From NCBI RefSeq assembly GCF_039523035.1, contig NZ_BAAAEN010000003.1:124001-188000 (forward strand): DNA of 64,000 nucleotides, written 5' to 3'. Both the position numbers and the translations under genes were made by a program. The notes beneath the pieces were generated by a model. The model did not search any database. It had not been told where the DNA came from and saw only the letters and a program-made list of their open reading frames with translations. The DNA comes from Pigmentiphaga daeguensis (GTDB lineage: Bacteria > Pseudomonadota > Gammaproteobacteria > Burkholderiales > Burkholderiaceae_B). Shown here piece after piece: positions 9,067-16,232 of the stretch. Each line of letters starts with the position of its first letter. Position 1 is the first letter of the stretch.

Positions 9067-10191
9067 ATGCTCGCACGCAAGACTCTCATCCACGAATGGC
9101 CGCGCTTCCTGCCGGCGGTGGTGGCGGTGGCCTTCTCGGGCCTGCTGCTGCTGGCCCAGGCCAGCCTGGTACTGGGCATCTTCGGCAACGCGGCGGTCTA
9201 CATCACCGCGTCCGACGCCGACATCTGGATAGGCTCGCCCGGCACGCAAAGCATCGACCAGGGCCTGCCGCTGAACCCCGACATCGAGATGCCCCTGCGC
9301 ATGGACCGCGGCGTCGCGGCCGTGGAACCCTTCTACCTGCGCTCGGCCGAATGGCGCAGCCCCGAGGTGCATGGCGGGATGAGCGTGGCCGTCTCGGGCG
9401 TGGACGTCCGGCCGGGCAGCATGCTTTTCGCGCGCCTGCTGTCGCCCGAGATGCGCGAACGCCTGGCCGAGATCGGCACCATCGTCGTGGACCGCGCCGA
9501 CCTGCACAAGCTGGGTACGCGGCAAGGCGGACAGGCGACGCTCAACGGCCATCCGGTGCGTGTCATCGGCGTCATCAGCGGCCTGCGCGCCCTGGACGGC
9601 GCCAACGTGCTGGCCTCGTCCGACACGGCGCGGCTGATCAGCACCCCGGACGAAGGCGACCTGCCCACCTACTTCGTCGCCAAGGTGCGCAACCCGTCGG
9701 AAGCCGAAGCGGTGCGCGAACGGATCGCGAACCAGCGCAGCTTCGGCGCCTACGAGGTCTGGAGCAGCAAGGAGTTTTCCAAGAAGACGCAGCTGTACTG
9801 GCTGCTGCAGACGGGCGCCGGCGCTGGCGTGCTGTTCCTGGCCGGCGTGGTGTTCCTGGCGGGCGCAGCCATCACCAGCCAGACCCTGATCGCCGCCATC
9901 GCCGGCTCCATGCGTGCCTACGCCACGCTCAAGGCCATGGGCGTCAGCGCTTCGTCGCTGCGCACGGTGGTGCTCAAGCAGGCGTTCGGCGTGGGCGTGA
10001 CCGGCACCGCGCTGGCCGCCATCCTGTGCGTCGTCCTGCTCACGATCGCGCGCGGGCAGAACGTGCCGGTGCGCATGACGCCCGCGGTGGCAACGGTGTG
10101 CGCCATCCTCGTCATGGCGATCGCGCTGATCTCCGGGCTGTTCGCGGTCCGGCGCCTGCATCGCGAGGATCCGGCATCGCTGCTGCGCTGA
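9067..10191 (+). CDS. ABC-transporter permease, FtsX/DevC type
   Basis: A 374-residue membrane protein with the MacB/FtsX-type layout: one N-terminal transmembrane helix (about 18-40), a large periplasmic domain (about 41-255), then three helices in the last 120 residues, ending in a cytoplasmic RRLHREDPASLLR tail typical of this family. The order of domains is closest to DevC-like permeases that work with an ATPase and a HlyD-type adaptor. Neither partner is next to it; the only companion is the TolC-like gene 1 bp upstream. The next gene is on the opposite strand. It must borrow an ATPase from elsewhere or belong to a locus that lost genes. Confidence 0.8.
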   Translation: MLARKTLIHEWPRFLPAVVAVAFSGLLLLAQASLVLGIFGNAAVYITASDADIWIGSPGTQSIDQGLPLNPDIEMPLRMDRGVAAVEPFYLRSAEWRSPEVHGGMSVAVSGVDVRPGSMLFARLLSPEMRERLAEIGTIVVDRADLHKLGTRQGGQATLNGHPVRVIGVISGLRALDGANVLASSDTARLISTPDEGDLPTYFVAKVRNPSEAEAVRERIANQRSFGAYEVWSSKEFSKKTQLYWLLQTGAGAGVLFLAGVVFLAGAAITSQTLIAAIAGSMRAYATLKAMGVSASSLRTVVLKQAFGVGVTGTALAAILCVVLLTIARGQNVPVRMTPAVATVCAILVMAIALISGLFAVRRLHREDPASLLR

Positions 10192-10209
10192 CCAAGCGGT
10201 AAGGCCGCC

Positions 10210-11070
10210 TCAGTCGCGCAGCGGCCGCGCGTCCTGGGGCCAGTCGGGGCGGGTCGAGAACATCGGCAGCAGGCGATCGGGATCGATGCCCATGGGGGCC
10301 AGGGCGGGTTGCAACGAACGGGCGCGCGCCGCCACCTCCTCCTGGCCGGGCAGCGCCCCGGCCGAGGCCAGGACCACCCGGTTGGCGCCGCGCAGATTGT
10401 AGAACGGCCCGAACACCTCGGCATACGTCGCCGATTCGCTCGCGTACGAGCCGCTGGACGCGAACGTGTTGGCCGCCAGCACGCCGTCGGGCCGCAGGAT
10501 GGACCGCACCTCGCGGATGAACTCCACGGTCGACAGGTGCCGGGGAATGTAGGTCTCGTCGAAGGCATCGAGCATGACGATGTCGTAGCGGTCGCCGCGC
10601 CGGGCCGCCGCCTCTACGAACGCACGTCCGTCGGCCACTTCCACCCGCATGGACGGCCCTGTCCGGAAGCCGAAGAAGCGTTCGGCCACGCGGGCCACGG
10701 CGGGATCGATCTCGACCACGTCGATGCGGGCCTTGGGCACGACCCTGGCCAGCGCCATGGGCAGGCTGCCGCCGCCCAGGCCGATCACCAGGATGCGTTG
10801 CGGGTCCGGGCGCAGGTACAGCGAGGCCATCATCATCCGGGTGTAGTCGAACAGCAGCTGTTCGGGCCGCGCCGGCAACTGGCAGGTCTGGCGCCCGGGC
10901 GCATGCACGCTGCCGAACTTCATGCAGCGCTCGCCCCGGGACTCGTAGACGACGATGTCCTCGAAGGCCGATTTTTCGTTGTGGAGAATGGTCTGCGCCG
11001 ACAGCGGCGTTGCCGCCGCCAGCGCCAGGACCGCCACGCGCGCCGCGAGGCGCGTATGCCGCATGGACAT
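10210..11070 (-). CDS. Exported spermidine-synthase-like protein
   Basis: A 286-residue protein with the Rossmann fold of polyamine aminopropyltransferases: the nucleotide-binding glycine motif VIGLGGGSLPMAL, the acidic DVVEIDPAV strand end, VADGRAFV, and LDAFDETYIPRHLST where classical enzymes carry the catalytic Asp motif. The N-terminus (RLAARVAVLALAAATPLSAQ) looks like a cleavable Sec signal peptide, which is unusual for an enzyme that uses decarboxylated SAM. The start was set at ATG 11070; the frame also has ATG 11064 and a doubtful TTG at 11100. A genuine spermidine synthase would be cytoplasmic, so this is an exported homologue of unproven activity. It is convergent with the permease gene. 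Confidence 0.75.
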   Translation of the reverse strand: MSMRHTRLAARVAVLALAAATPLSAQTILHNEKSAFEDIVVYESRGERCMKFGSVHAPGRQTCQLPARPEQLLFDYTRMMMASLYLRPDPQRILVIGLGGGSLPMALARVVPKARIDVVEIDPAVARVAERFFGFRTGPSMRVEVADGRAFVEAAARRGDRYDIVMLDAFDETYIPRHLSTVEFIREVRSILRPDGVLAANTFASSGSYASESATYAEVFGPFYNLRGANRVVLASAGALPGQEEVAARARSLQPALAPMGIDPDRLLPMFSTRPDWPQDARPLRD

Positions 11071-11106
11071 GGATTCCCGCTCCGATGTCCTCGCGGACAA
11101 GGGCCG

Positions 11107-11535
11107 TCAGTTGTTGAGGATGATGCTGGCAATCACGCCGGAAGCGATCGCGACCAGCAGGTACTCGGAACCCATCTGCACCCACTGGTAGCCCGGACGC
11201 GGCCGATAGAGCCGATGGGCATGCCAGTCGTTCACGACATAATAACCGCCGCGATGGTAGTTGGGCAGGCGGTCGCCGCGCGCCCAGCGGTGCGGCGGAG
11301 GCGGCGCCCAGCCGCGATGGACGACGCGCGGCGCATCGCGATAACCGTCGCGGTAGCCATGGCGGTAGTCGCGGTCGCGGCGGCGGTCGTCCCAATGGCG
11401 ATGGCCGCCCCGGTCGTGCTTGTCGTAATGGCCGTGACCGTGGCCGCGATCCCAACGGTCTCCCTTGGCCTGGGCCGCAGCGCCCAGCGCGAGGCCGGCA
11501 CAGGCCATCGCAATCACCAGCGTCTTCTTGATCAT
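11107..11535 (-). CDS. RcnB-family periplasmic protein, histidine-rich
   Basis: A 142-residue protein with a clear signal peptide (MIKKTLVIAMACAGLALG, cleavage after AQA) and a long His/Arg/Asp-rich stretch (about residues 24-70; GHGHGHYDKHDRGGHRHW) that could bind metal ions. The C-terminal part (RGDRLP near 86, then YRPRPGYQWVQMGSEYLLV) matches the RcnB group of periplasmic proteins linked in Escherichia coli to nickel and cobalt homeostasis. It ends in a short hydrophobic segment. ATG 11535 is preceded by a good GAAGGAA ribosome-binding site. A longer frame upstream lacks signal-peptide logic and was not used. No RcnA-type exporter is adjacent. Confidence 0.75.
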   Translation of the reverse strand: MIKKTLVIAMACAGLALGAAAQAKGDRWDRGHGHGHYDKHDRGGHRHWDDRRRDRDYRHGYRDGYRDAPRVVHRGWAPPPPHRWARGDRLPNYHRGGYYVVNDWHAHRLYRPRPGYQWVQMGSEYLLVAIASGVIASIILNN

Positions 11536-11766
11536 GATGTCGTTTCCTTCTAACCCGGCGCCGCCTGCGCCGCCGCGTACGCAGCGGCGAGCACACTTGG
11601 CTTTCGGCAAGCTGACTGTACACCGCGGCAATATTGATACATTGCTACATACGTAATCAAACGTGTGCGCGCGGCGGCCCCGCGGACGGAATCTCCAGGC
11701 GCGGCGCGGGCCGGGCGATGTTGCAATAAGCCGGGCGGACCGTCCCGCCGCCGCGACACGCGCCGC

Positions 11767-12792
11767 TCAGGCCGGGCCGCGCTCCTGCTCGAGCAGTTGC
11801 CTCAGGACGCGGCGTATGCGGATCGAGCCCGTATCGGTGGCCAGCAACACCGGCTGGGCGTCGAACAGGTCGGTGCCCCCCAGCAGCCGCTGCTGCGCCT
11901 CGATCACCGGCTTGTCCTCCTCGACGAAGACGCGCGTCATCAGCGCATGCCGCAGCCGGGTCATGTCCTCGTCGTCCTGCCGGTACTCGCGCGTCAACCA
12001 GTACCAATAGTGGGACGAGGTCCGCGTCTCGGGCGTGACGATATGGGCATTGAAGGTACGCAGGCCCTGCTCGGCGGGCGCGCCCATGGGCGTGACGCTG
12101 ATATCCAGCTTGAGCAGTCCGGCGGGACTCCAGGTCACGCGATTGACGAAGTCCACGAGCACGCCCGGCTGCGGCAGGAAACGGTCGTAGACCGGCGGCG
12201 CCGGCTGTCCCTGGCTGCGCAGTTCGATGACCACCTCGGTGCCCTGCTCGGATACGACGGGACGGTTCTCGACGAAGGCGCCGCCGCCCAGCGTGGTCGC
12301 ATGCAGATACTCGACATGGCTGAGGTCGGCGACGTTGTCGACGATCAATTGGTAATGGCACGCCGAGGGCATGGCGCCGCGCGACTGCGCGGTGGCAGGC
12401 ACGCGCGCCATGTGGCCCAGGTCGGGCACGCGGGCGGCGTCGGCGGCCTCAGGCACTCCCATCCAGATCCACAGCACGCCGTCGCGCTCGGCCATCGGAA
12501 AGGCCGGCACGCCGGCCTTGGCCGGGATGGCGCCGTGCGGGTTCTCCACGCAGCGCCCGCCGGCATCGAAGCGCAGGCCGTGATAGATGCAGCGCAGCGT
12601 ATCGCCGGCCAGCGTGCCGCGGCTGAGCGGCGCCACCCGATGCGGGCAGCGGTCCAGCAGGGCGACGGGTGCGCCGTCCCCGCGGCGGAACAGCACCACC
12701 GGCTGCTCCAGGAAGGTGCGCGGCAGCAGCGTCCCGGCGGGGAGCTCCTCGCTCCAGCCCGCCATGTACCAGCAATTTCTCAGGAACTCCAT
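11767..12792 (-). CDS. Rieske [2Fe-2S] aromatic-ring oxygenase, VanA-like
   Basis: A 341-residue oxygenase component. The N-terminal Rieske domain has C49-x-H51 (CPHR) and C68-x2-H71 (CIYH) to hold the [2Fe-2S] cluster. The C-terminal domain has NVADLSHVEYLH for the mononuclear iron site. Length and layout fit the vanillate O-demethylase/phthalate-type oxygenases that use NADH through a separate reductase. No ferredoxin reductase gene lies nearby. It sits 7 bp downstream of a Liv-type binding protein in the same direction, with a LysR gene divergent from both, which suggests induced uptake and oxidation of an aromatic acid. The substrate is unknown. Confidence 0.85.
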   Translation of the reverse strand: MEFLRNCWYMAGWSEELPAGTLLPRTFLEQPVVLFRRGDGAPVALLDRCPHRVAPLSRGTLAGDTLRCIYHGLRFDAGGRCVENPHGAIPAKAGVPAFPMAERDGVLWIWMGVPEAADAARVPDLGHMARVPATAQSRGAMPSACHYQLIVDNVADLSHVEYLHATTLGGGAFVENRPVVSEQGTEVVIELRSQGQPAPPVYDRFLPQPGVLVDFVNRVTWSPAGLLKLDISVTPMGAPAEQGLRTFNAHIVTPETRTSSHYWYWLTREYRQDDEDMTRLRHALMTRVFVEEDKPVIEAQQRLLGGTDLFDAQPVLLATDTGSIRIRRVLRQLLEQERGPA

Positions 12793-12799
12793 GCCATCC

Positions 12800-13963
12800 T
12801 CACGACATGCGGCATTGCGCGTGGAAACTGTCCTTGGCGTCGGACAAGGGCTTGGACACGGTCTTCAGGCTGACCCGCCCCTGAGCATCGCGCGCGGCCA
12901 CGAACATGTAGAAATCCTGGATCGGGTAGTTGTTGGTGTTGAAGCGGAAATTGCCGCGCACCGACTTGAAATCCGCCGCCCGCAAGGCCTTGCCCAGGGC
13001 CTGCTTGTCGTCCACCTTGCCGCCGGTGGCCTTCAGCGCCGAGCCGATCAGCCGCGCGGAATCGTAGGACTGCGCCGCGTACTCGGACGGAATGCGGCCG
13101 TACTTGGCCTCGAAGGCTGCGACGAACTGCCGGTTCTCGGCATTGGGCAGGTCGGGCCCCCAGTTGCTGCTGTTGAACACGCCCAGCGCGGCCTCCTTGA
13201 GGGCGGGCAGGTTGGTGCCGTCGGCCGCCGCATTGGTCAGCAGCGGGATCTTGCCCAGCAGGCCTGCCTGCCCATAGGCACGCACGAAGGCCACGCCGTT
13301 GGCGCCCGGGTAGAACGCATAGACCGCGTCCGGCCGCGCGGCCGCGATGCGGGTGATCTCGGCCGAGAAATCCAGCTGGGCCAGCGGGGTGTAGATCTCG
13401 TCGGCCAGCGGCTGGCCGTAGTTGCGCTTGAAACCGGCCACGAAATCCTTGCCGGCCTGATAGTTGGGCGCGAGCGCGATCACGCGCGCATAGCCCTGCT
13501 GCCTGGCATAGGTGCCGCTGGCCTCGGCGAACTGGTCGTTCTGCTTGGCCGCCGAAAAGAAGAAAGGCGAACAGGCGGATCCGGCCGTGGGCGACGGTCC
13601 GGCGTTGCCGGACACCATGAACACCTGCGCCGCGGCGAATTTGCGGGTCACCGCCATCGCCACGTTCGAGAACGTCATGCCGGCCACCAGCGCCACTTTC
13701 TCGCGCTCGATCAACTCGTCGGCGATCTGCGTCGCGACCTCGGGCTTGAGCTGGCTGTCCCGGCGCACGATGGCCACGGGAATGCCACCCAGCTTCCCGC
13801 CTTCCTGTTCCACCGCCAGCATGAAGCCGTCGTACATGTCCTGGCCCAGCATGGCCTGCGGACCGGACAGCTCTCCCATGAAACCGATCCTGACCTGGGC
13901 CTGCGCCCCCGAAGCCAGGCACGCCCAGGCCAGCGCCGCGGCCAGCGGATATCTTGCTTGCAT
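12800..13963 (-). CDS. Periplasmic Liv-type ABC substrate-binding protein
   Basis: A 387-residue binding protein of the branched-chain amino acid/amide type (Peripla_BP_6). It has a signal peptide (MQARYPLAAALAWACLASGAQA), the typical IGFMGELSGPQA opening, and two Rossmann-like lobes. Family relatives in aromatic-degrading bacteria often bind aromatic acids. ATG 13963 is chosen because AGGAG lies 7 bases upstream; a nearby ATG at 13967 is out of frame. No permease or ATPase genes adjoin it, so it must feed a transporter encoded elsewhere. It is the first gene of a two-gene unit with the Rieske oxygenase and is divergent from the LysR regulator. Confidence 0.85.
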   Translation of the reverse strand: MQARYPLAAALAWACLASGAQAQVRIGFMGELSGPQAMLGQDMYDGFMLAVEQEGGKLGGIPVAIVRRDSQLKPEVATQIADELIEREKVALVAGMTFSNVAMAVTRKFAAAQVFMVSGNAGPSPTAGSACSPFFFSAAKQNDQFAEASGTYARQQGYARVIALAPNYQAGKDFVAGFKRNYGQPLADEIYTPLAQLDFSAEITRIAAARPDAVYAFYPGANGVAFVRAYGQAGLLGKIPLLTNAAADGTNLPALKEAALGVFNSSNWGPDLPNAENRQFVAAFEAKYGRIPSEYAAQSYDSARLIGSALKATGGKVDDKQALGKALRAADFKSVRGNFRFNTNNYPIQDFYMFVAARDAQGRVSLKTVSKPLSDAKDSFHAQCRMS

Positions 13964-14087
13964 GCATCGTCTCCTGTCGGCGCCTGGCGCCTCGTTCTTG
14001 GATGGCCCCCCCCGGCCGGGGGCCCAGCCAGCAATCTAACGGCGCCAACAGAATTCCAATAGCAAATATTTCTAATATCGACTATTT

Positions 14088-14104
14088 GATATTCAGATAA
14101 TATC
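14088..14104. promoter_or_regulatory. Inverted repeat, probable LysR operator
   Basis: Perfect arms GATATT and AATATC separated by 5 bases, in an AT-rich patch (about 14055-14104) that stands out in this GC-rich DNA. It ends 6 bp before the LysR ATG and lies in the divergent gap to the binding-protein gene, a usual place for an autoregulatory LysR site. Confidence 0.6.
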
Positions 14105-14110
14105 CGCGAC

Positions 14111-15025
14111 ATGAAGACCGACCTGAACCTGCTGCGCGTGCTGGTCGCCATCTACGACACCGGCAGCGTCAGCGCCGCGGCGCAGCGCCTCGCCATGAGC
14201 CAGCCGGCCGCCAGCGCCGCGCTGTCGCGCCTGCGCGCATCCCTGGGCGACCAGTTGTTCGTGCGGCGCGGATCCCGCATGGAAGCCACGCCGCGCGCAC
14301 AGCACATCATTGCCCGCACGCGCGAGGTCATCCAGGTCATCGACCACGAGATCCTGCCCAACCCCGAGTTCTCGCCGTCCCGCTTCGACGGCGAACTCAC
14401 GCTGTGCATGAGCGAGATCGGCGAGGCGGTCTTCCTGCCCGCCCTCTACCGGCGCATCCGCGCCGAGGCACCCGGCGCGCGCCTGCGCACCATCGGCCTG
14501 CTGCCGGCCGAACTGGAAGGCGCCCTGTACGAAGGCCGCGTCGATTCGGTGCTGGGCTACTTCCCCGACCTGCAATCCCACTTCATCTTCCAGCAGCGGC
14601 TGTATTCGCACGACCTGACCTGCCTCGTGCGCCAGGCCCATCCACTGGCCGGCCCGCGCATGACGCTGGACGAATTCCTGGGCATGGACCACGTGCTGGT
14701 GCGCGACGACGGGCGCAGCCAGGAAATGTTCGAGCAGGAACTGGCCGCCCGCGGCATCGAGCGCAAGATCGCGCTGCGCACCTCGCACTACATGAGCCTG
14801 GGCACGCTGATCAACGACAGCGACCTCATCGTCGTGCTGCCGCGCGCGGTGGCCGAACTGCACGTGCGCAGCGCCAACGCGCGCATCGTCGAACCGCCCT
14901 TCCCCATCCGCCGCTACGACCTCAAGCAGTACTGGCACCGGCGCTTCCACGACGACCCCAAGAGTATCTGGCTGCGCACGCTCATCCAGGGCGTCCTGGG
15001 AGAACCGGCGCCGGCCATGCCGTGA
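14111..15025 (+). CDS. LysR-family transcriptional regulator
   Basis: A 304-residue LysR-type regulator. Residues 1-65 form the winged helix-turn-helix (SVSAAAQRLAMSQPAASAALSRLR), followed by the linker helix and a two-lobe effector domain (about 95-300). The opening MKTDLNLLRVLVAIYDTGSVSAAA resembles the NodD/NahR-like branch, whose members often sense aromatic acids. It is divergent from the Liv-type binding protein and Rieske oxygenase genes, which are its likely targets. The inverted repeat at 14088-14104 sits immediately before its start, suggesting it represses itself. The effector is unknown. Confidence 0.9.
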   Translation: MKTDLNLLRVLVAIYDTGSVSAAAQRLAMSQPAASAALSRLRASLGDQLFVRRGSRMEATPRAQHIIARTREVIQVIDHEILPNPEFSPSRFDGELTLCMSEIGEAVFLPALYRRIRAEAPGARLRTIGLLPAELEGALYEGRVDSVLGYFPDLQSHFIFQQRLYSHDLTCLVRQAHPLAGPRMTLDEFLGMDHVLVRDDGRSQEMFEQELAARGIERKIALRTSHYMSLGTLINDSDLIVVLPRAVAELHVRSANARIVEPPFPIRRYDLKQYWHRRFHDDPKSIWLRTLIQGVLGEPAPAMP

Positions 15026-15053
15026 CGGCACCGGCATGCGGCATGTTTCCATC

Positions 15054-15077
15054 AATTAAATCGCTTGCGATTTAATT
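15054..15077. promoter_or_regulatory. OhrR operator upstream of ohrR
   Basis: A perfect inverted repeat: 11-base arms AATTAAATCGC and GCGATTTAATT around a TT centre, 22 bp before the ohrR start. Its AT-rich sequence is of the kind described for OhrR-binding sites, and a related sequence precedes ohr. Confidence 0.75.
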
Positions 15078-15099
15078 TTTCGCTATCTATACTGCCGGC

Positions 15100-15561
15100 A
15101 TGAATGCGAAACCCCAAGCCGCCGCCAGGTCCGCGCCGCTGTCGCTGGACAACCAGCTCTGCTTCGCGCTGTACTCCACCAACCTGGCGATGAACAAGCT
15201 CTACCGTCAGTTGCTGGGCAAGCTGGAGCTCACCTATCCCCAGTACCTGGCCATGCTGGTGCTATGGGAACGGGACGGCCTGACGGTTTCCGAGCTGGGC
15301 CAGCGGCTGTTCCTGGATTCCGCCACGTTGACGCCCCTGCTCAAGCGGCTCCAGGCCATGGAATTGATCGCCCGCACGCGCGGCAAGGAAGACGAACGCC
15401 AGGTGCTCGTCACGCTGACGCCGAAAGGCCGGGCGCTCAAGGCCAAGGCCGCTTCGGTTCCTTCCGCCGTCCTGTGCGCCAGCGCATGCACCCCTGCCCA
15501 GCTCGCCGCCACCAAGCAGCAATTGGAGGCCCTGCGGGACAGCCTGTTGAAGAACGGCTGA
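15100..15561 (+). CDS. ohrR: OhrR, MarR-family organic-peroxide sensor and repressor
   Basis: A 153-residue MarR-family repressor that senses organic hydroperoxides. The peroxidatic cysteine is C21 (in QLCFALYS), and resolving cysteines C126 and C130 sit near the C-terminus (VLCASAC), so it is of the 2-Cys type known from Xanthomonas. The winged helix-turn-helix spans about residues 60-105. Oxidation would form an intersubunit disulfide and release DNA. A perfect inverted repeat lies just upstream (15054-15077) and a related, imperfect one precedes ohr, so the protein probably represses both genes. Confidence 0.93.
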   Translation: MNAKPQAAARSAPLSLDNQLCFALYSTNLAMNKLYRQLLGKLELTYPQYLAMLVLWERDGLTVSELGQRLFLDSATLTPLLKRLQAMELIARTRGKEDERQVLVTLTPKGRALKAKAASVPSAVLCASACTPAQLAATKQQLEALRDSLLKNG

Positions 15562-15603
15562 GACATGGCGGCCCAACCGGAGATCCGCATGGCGCGTCAC
15601 GGC

Positions 15604-15634
15604 ATTTAAATAGCACACGATTAAATCGCTAAAT
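15604..15634. promoter_or_regulatory. Second OhrR-like operator upstream of ohr
   Basis: An AT-rich patch with arms ATTTAA (15604-15609 region) and TTAAAT (15621-15626), containing ATTAAATCGC, which repeats the core of the operator before ohrR. The match is imperfect. It lies about 85 bp before the ohr ATG, in the only gap between the two genes. Confidence 0.6.
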
Positions 15635-15717
15635 ACACATGTAGCCGGCCGGGGTGGCGGCCGACTGCATCCCCAACCGCCACCCATGGCTCTGCGAGCC
15701 CTTCCAGGAGTTTCATC

Positions 15718-16143
15718 ATGCCCATCGAAAAAGTCCTCTATGTTGCCCACGCGACGGCCACCGGCGGCCGGGACGGCAAGGCCGCCTCTTCCGACAACGC
15801 GCTGGACGTGCGCCTGTCCACGCCCAAGGAACTGGGCGGCGCGGGCGGCCCCGGCACGAATCCGGAACAGCTGTTCGCTGCCGGCTACTCGGCATGCTTC
15901 CTGGGTGCGCTGAAGTTCGTCGCCGCCAAGGAGAAGGTCGGCCTGCCAGCGGACACGCAGATCGAAGGCGCGGTGGGCATCGGTCCCATTCCGACCGGTT
16001 TCGCGATCGAGGTGGAACTCAGGATCTCCCTGCCGGGCCTGGAGCGCGCCACGGCCGAATCGCTGGTGCAGAAGGCCCACGTCGTGTGCCCCTACTCCAA
16101 CGCGACCCGCGGCAACATCGACGTCACGCTCACGGTGGTCTGA
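15718..16143 (+). CDS. ohr: Organic hydroperoxide resistance protein Ohr
   Basis: A 141-residue thiol peroxidase of the Ohr/OsmC fold that reduces organic and fatty-acid hydroperoxides, usually with lipoylated proteins as reductant. Both active-site cysteines are present: C60 (GYSACFLGA) and C124 (VVCPYSNATRGN). Length is typical. AGGAG lies 7 bases before the ATG. It follows ohrR in the same direction, separated by about 156 bp that contain an OhrR-like operator, so it likely has its own peroxide-induced promoter. Confidence 0.95.
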   Translation: MPIEKVLYVAHATATGGRDGKAASSDNALDVRLSTPKELGGAGGPGTNPEQLFAAGYSACFLGALKFVAAKEKVGLPADTQIEGAVGIGPIPTGFAIEVELRISLPGLERATAESLVQKAHVVCPYSNATRGNIDVTLTVV

Positions 16144-16232
16144 CCCGCCGCGCGGCGGCGCGGATCGTTCACTTCGTTGTCACCCGCGGCGGGTAGCCTG
16201 CCCGGCGTCTTCCCCACGCGAACACGACGAAC

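Noticed and set aside
13999..14024. GC-rich dyad (GGCCCCCC...GGGGGCC) in the leader of the Liv-type binding protein
   Set aside because: No T-run on either side and no anti-terminator partner or known riboswitch core visible, so not called a terminator or riboswitch.
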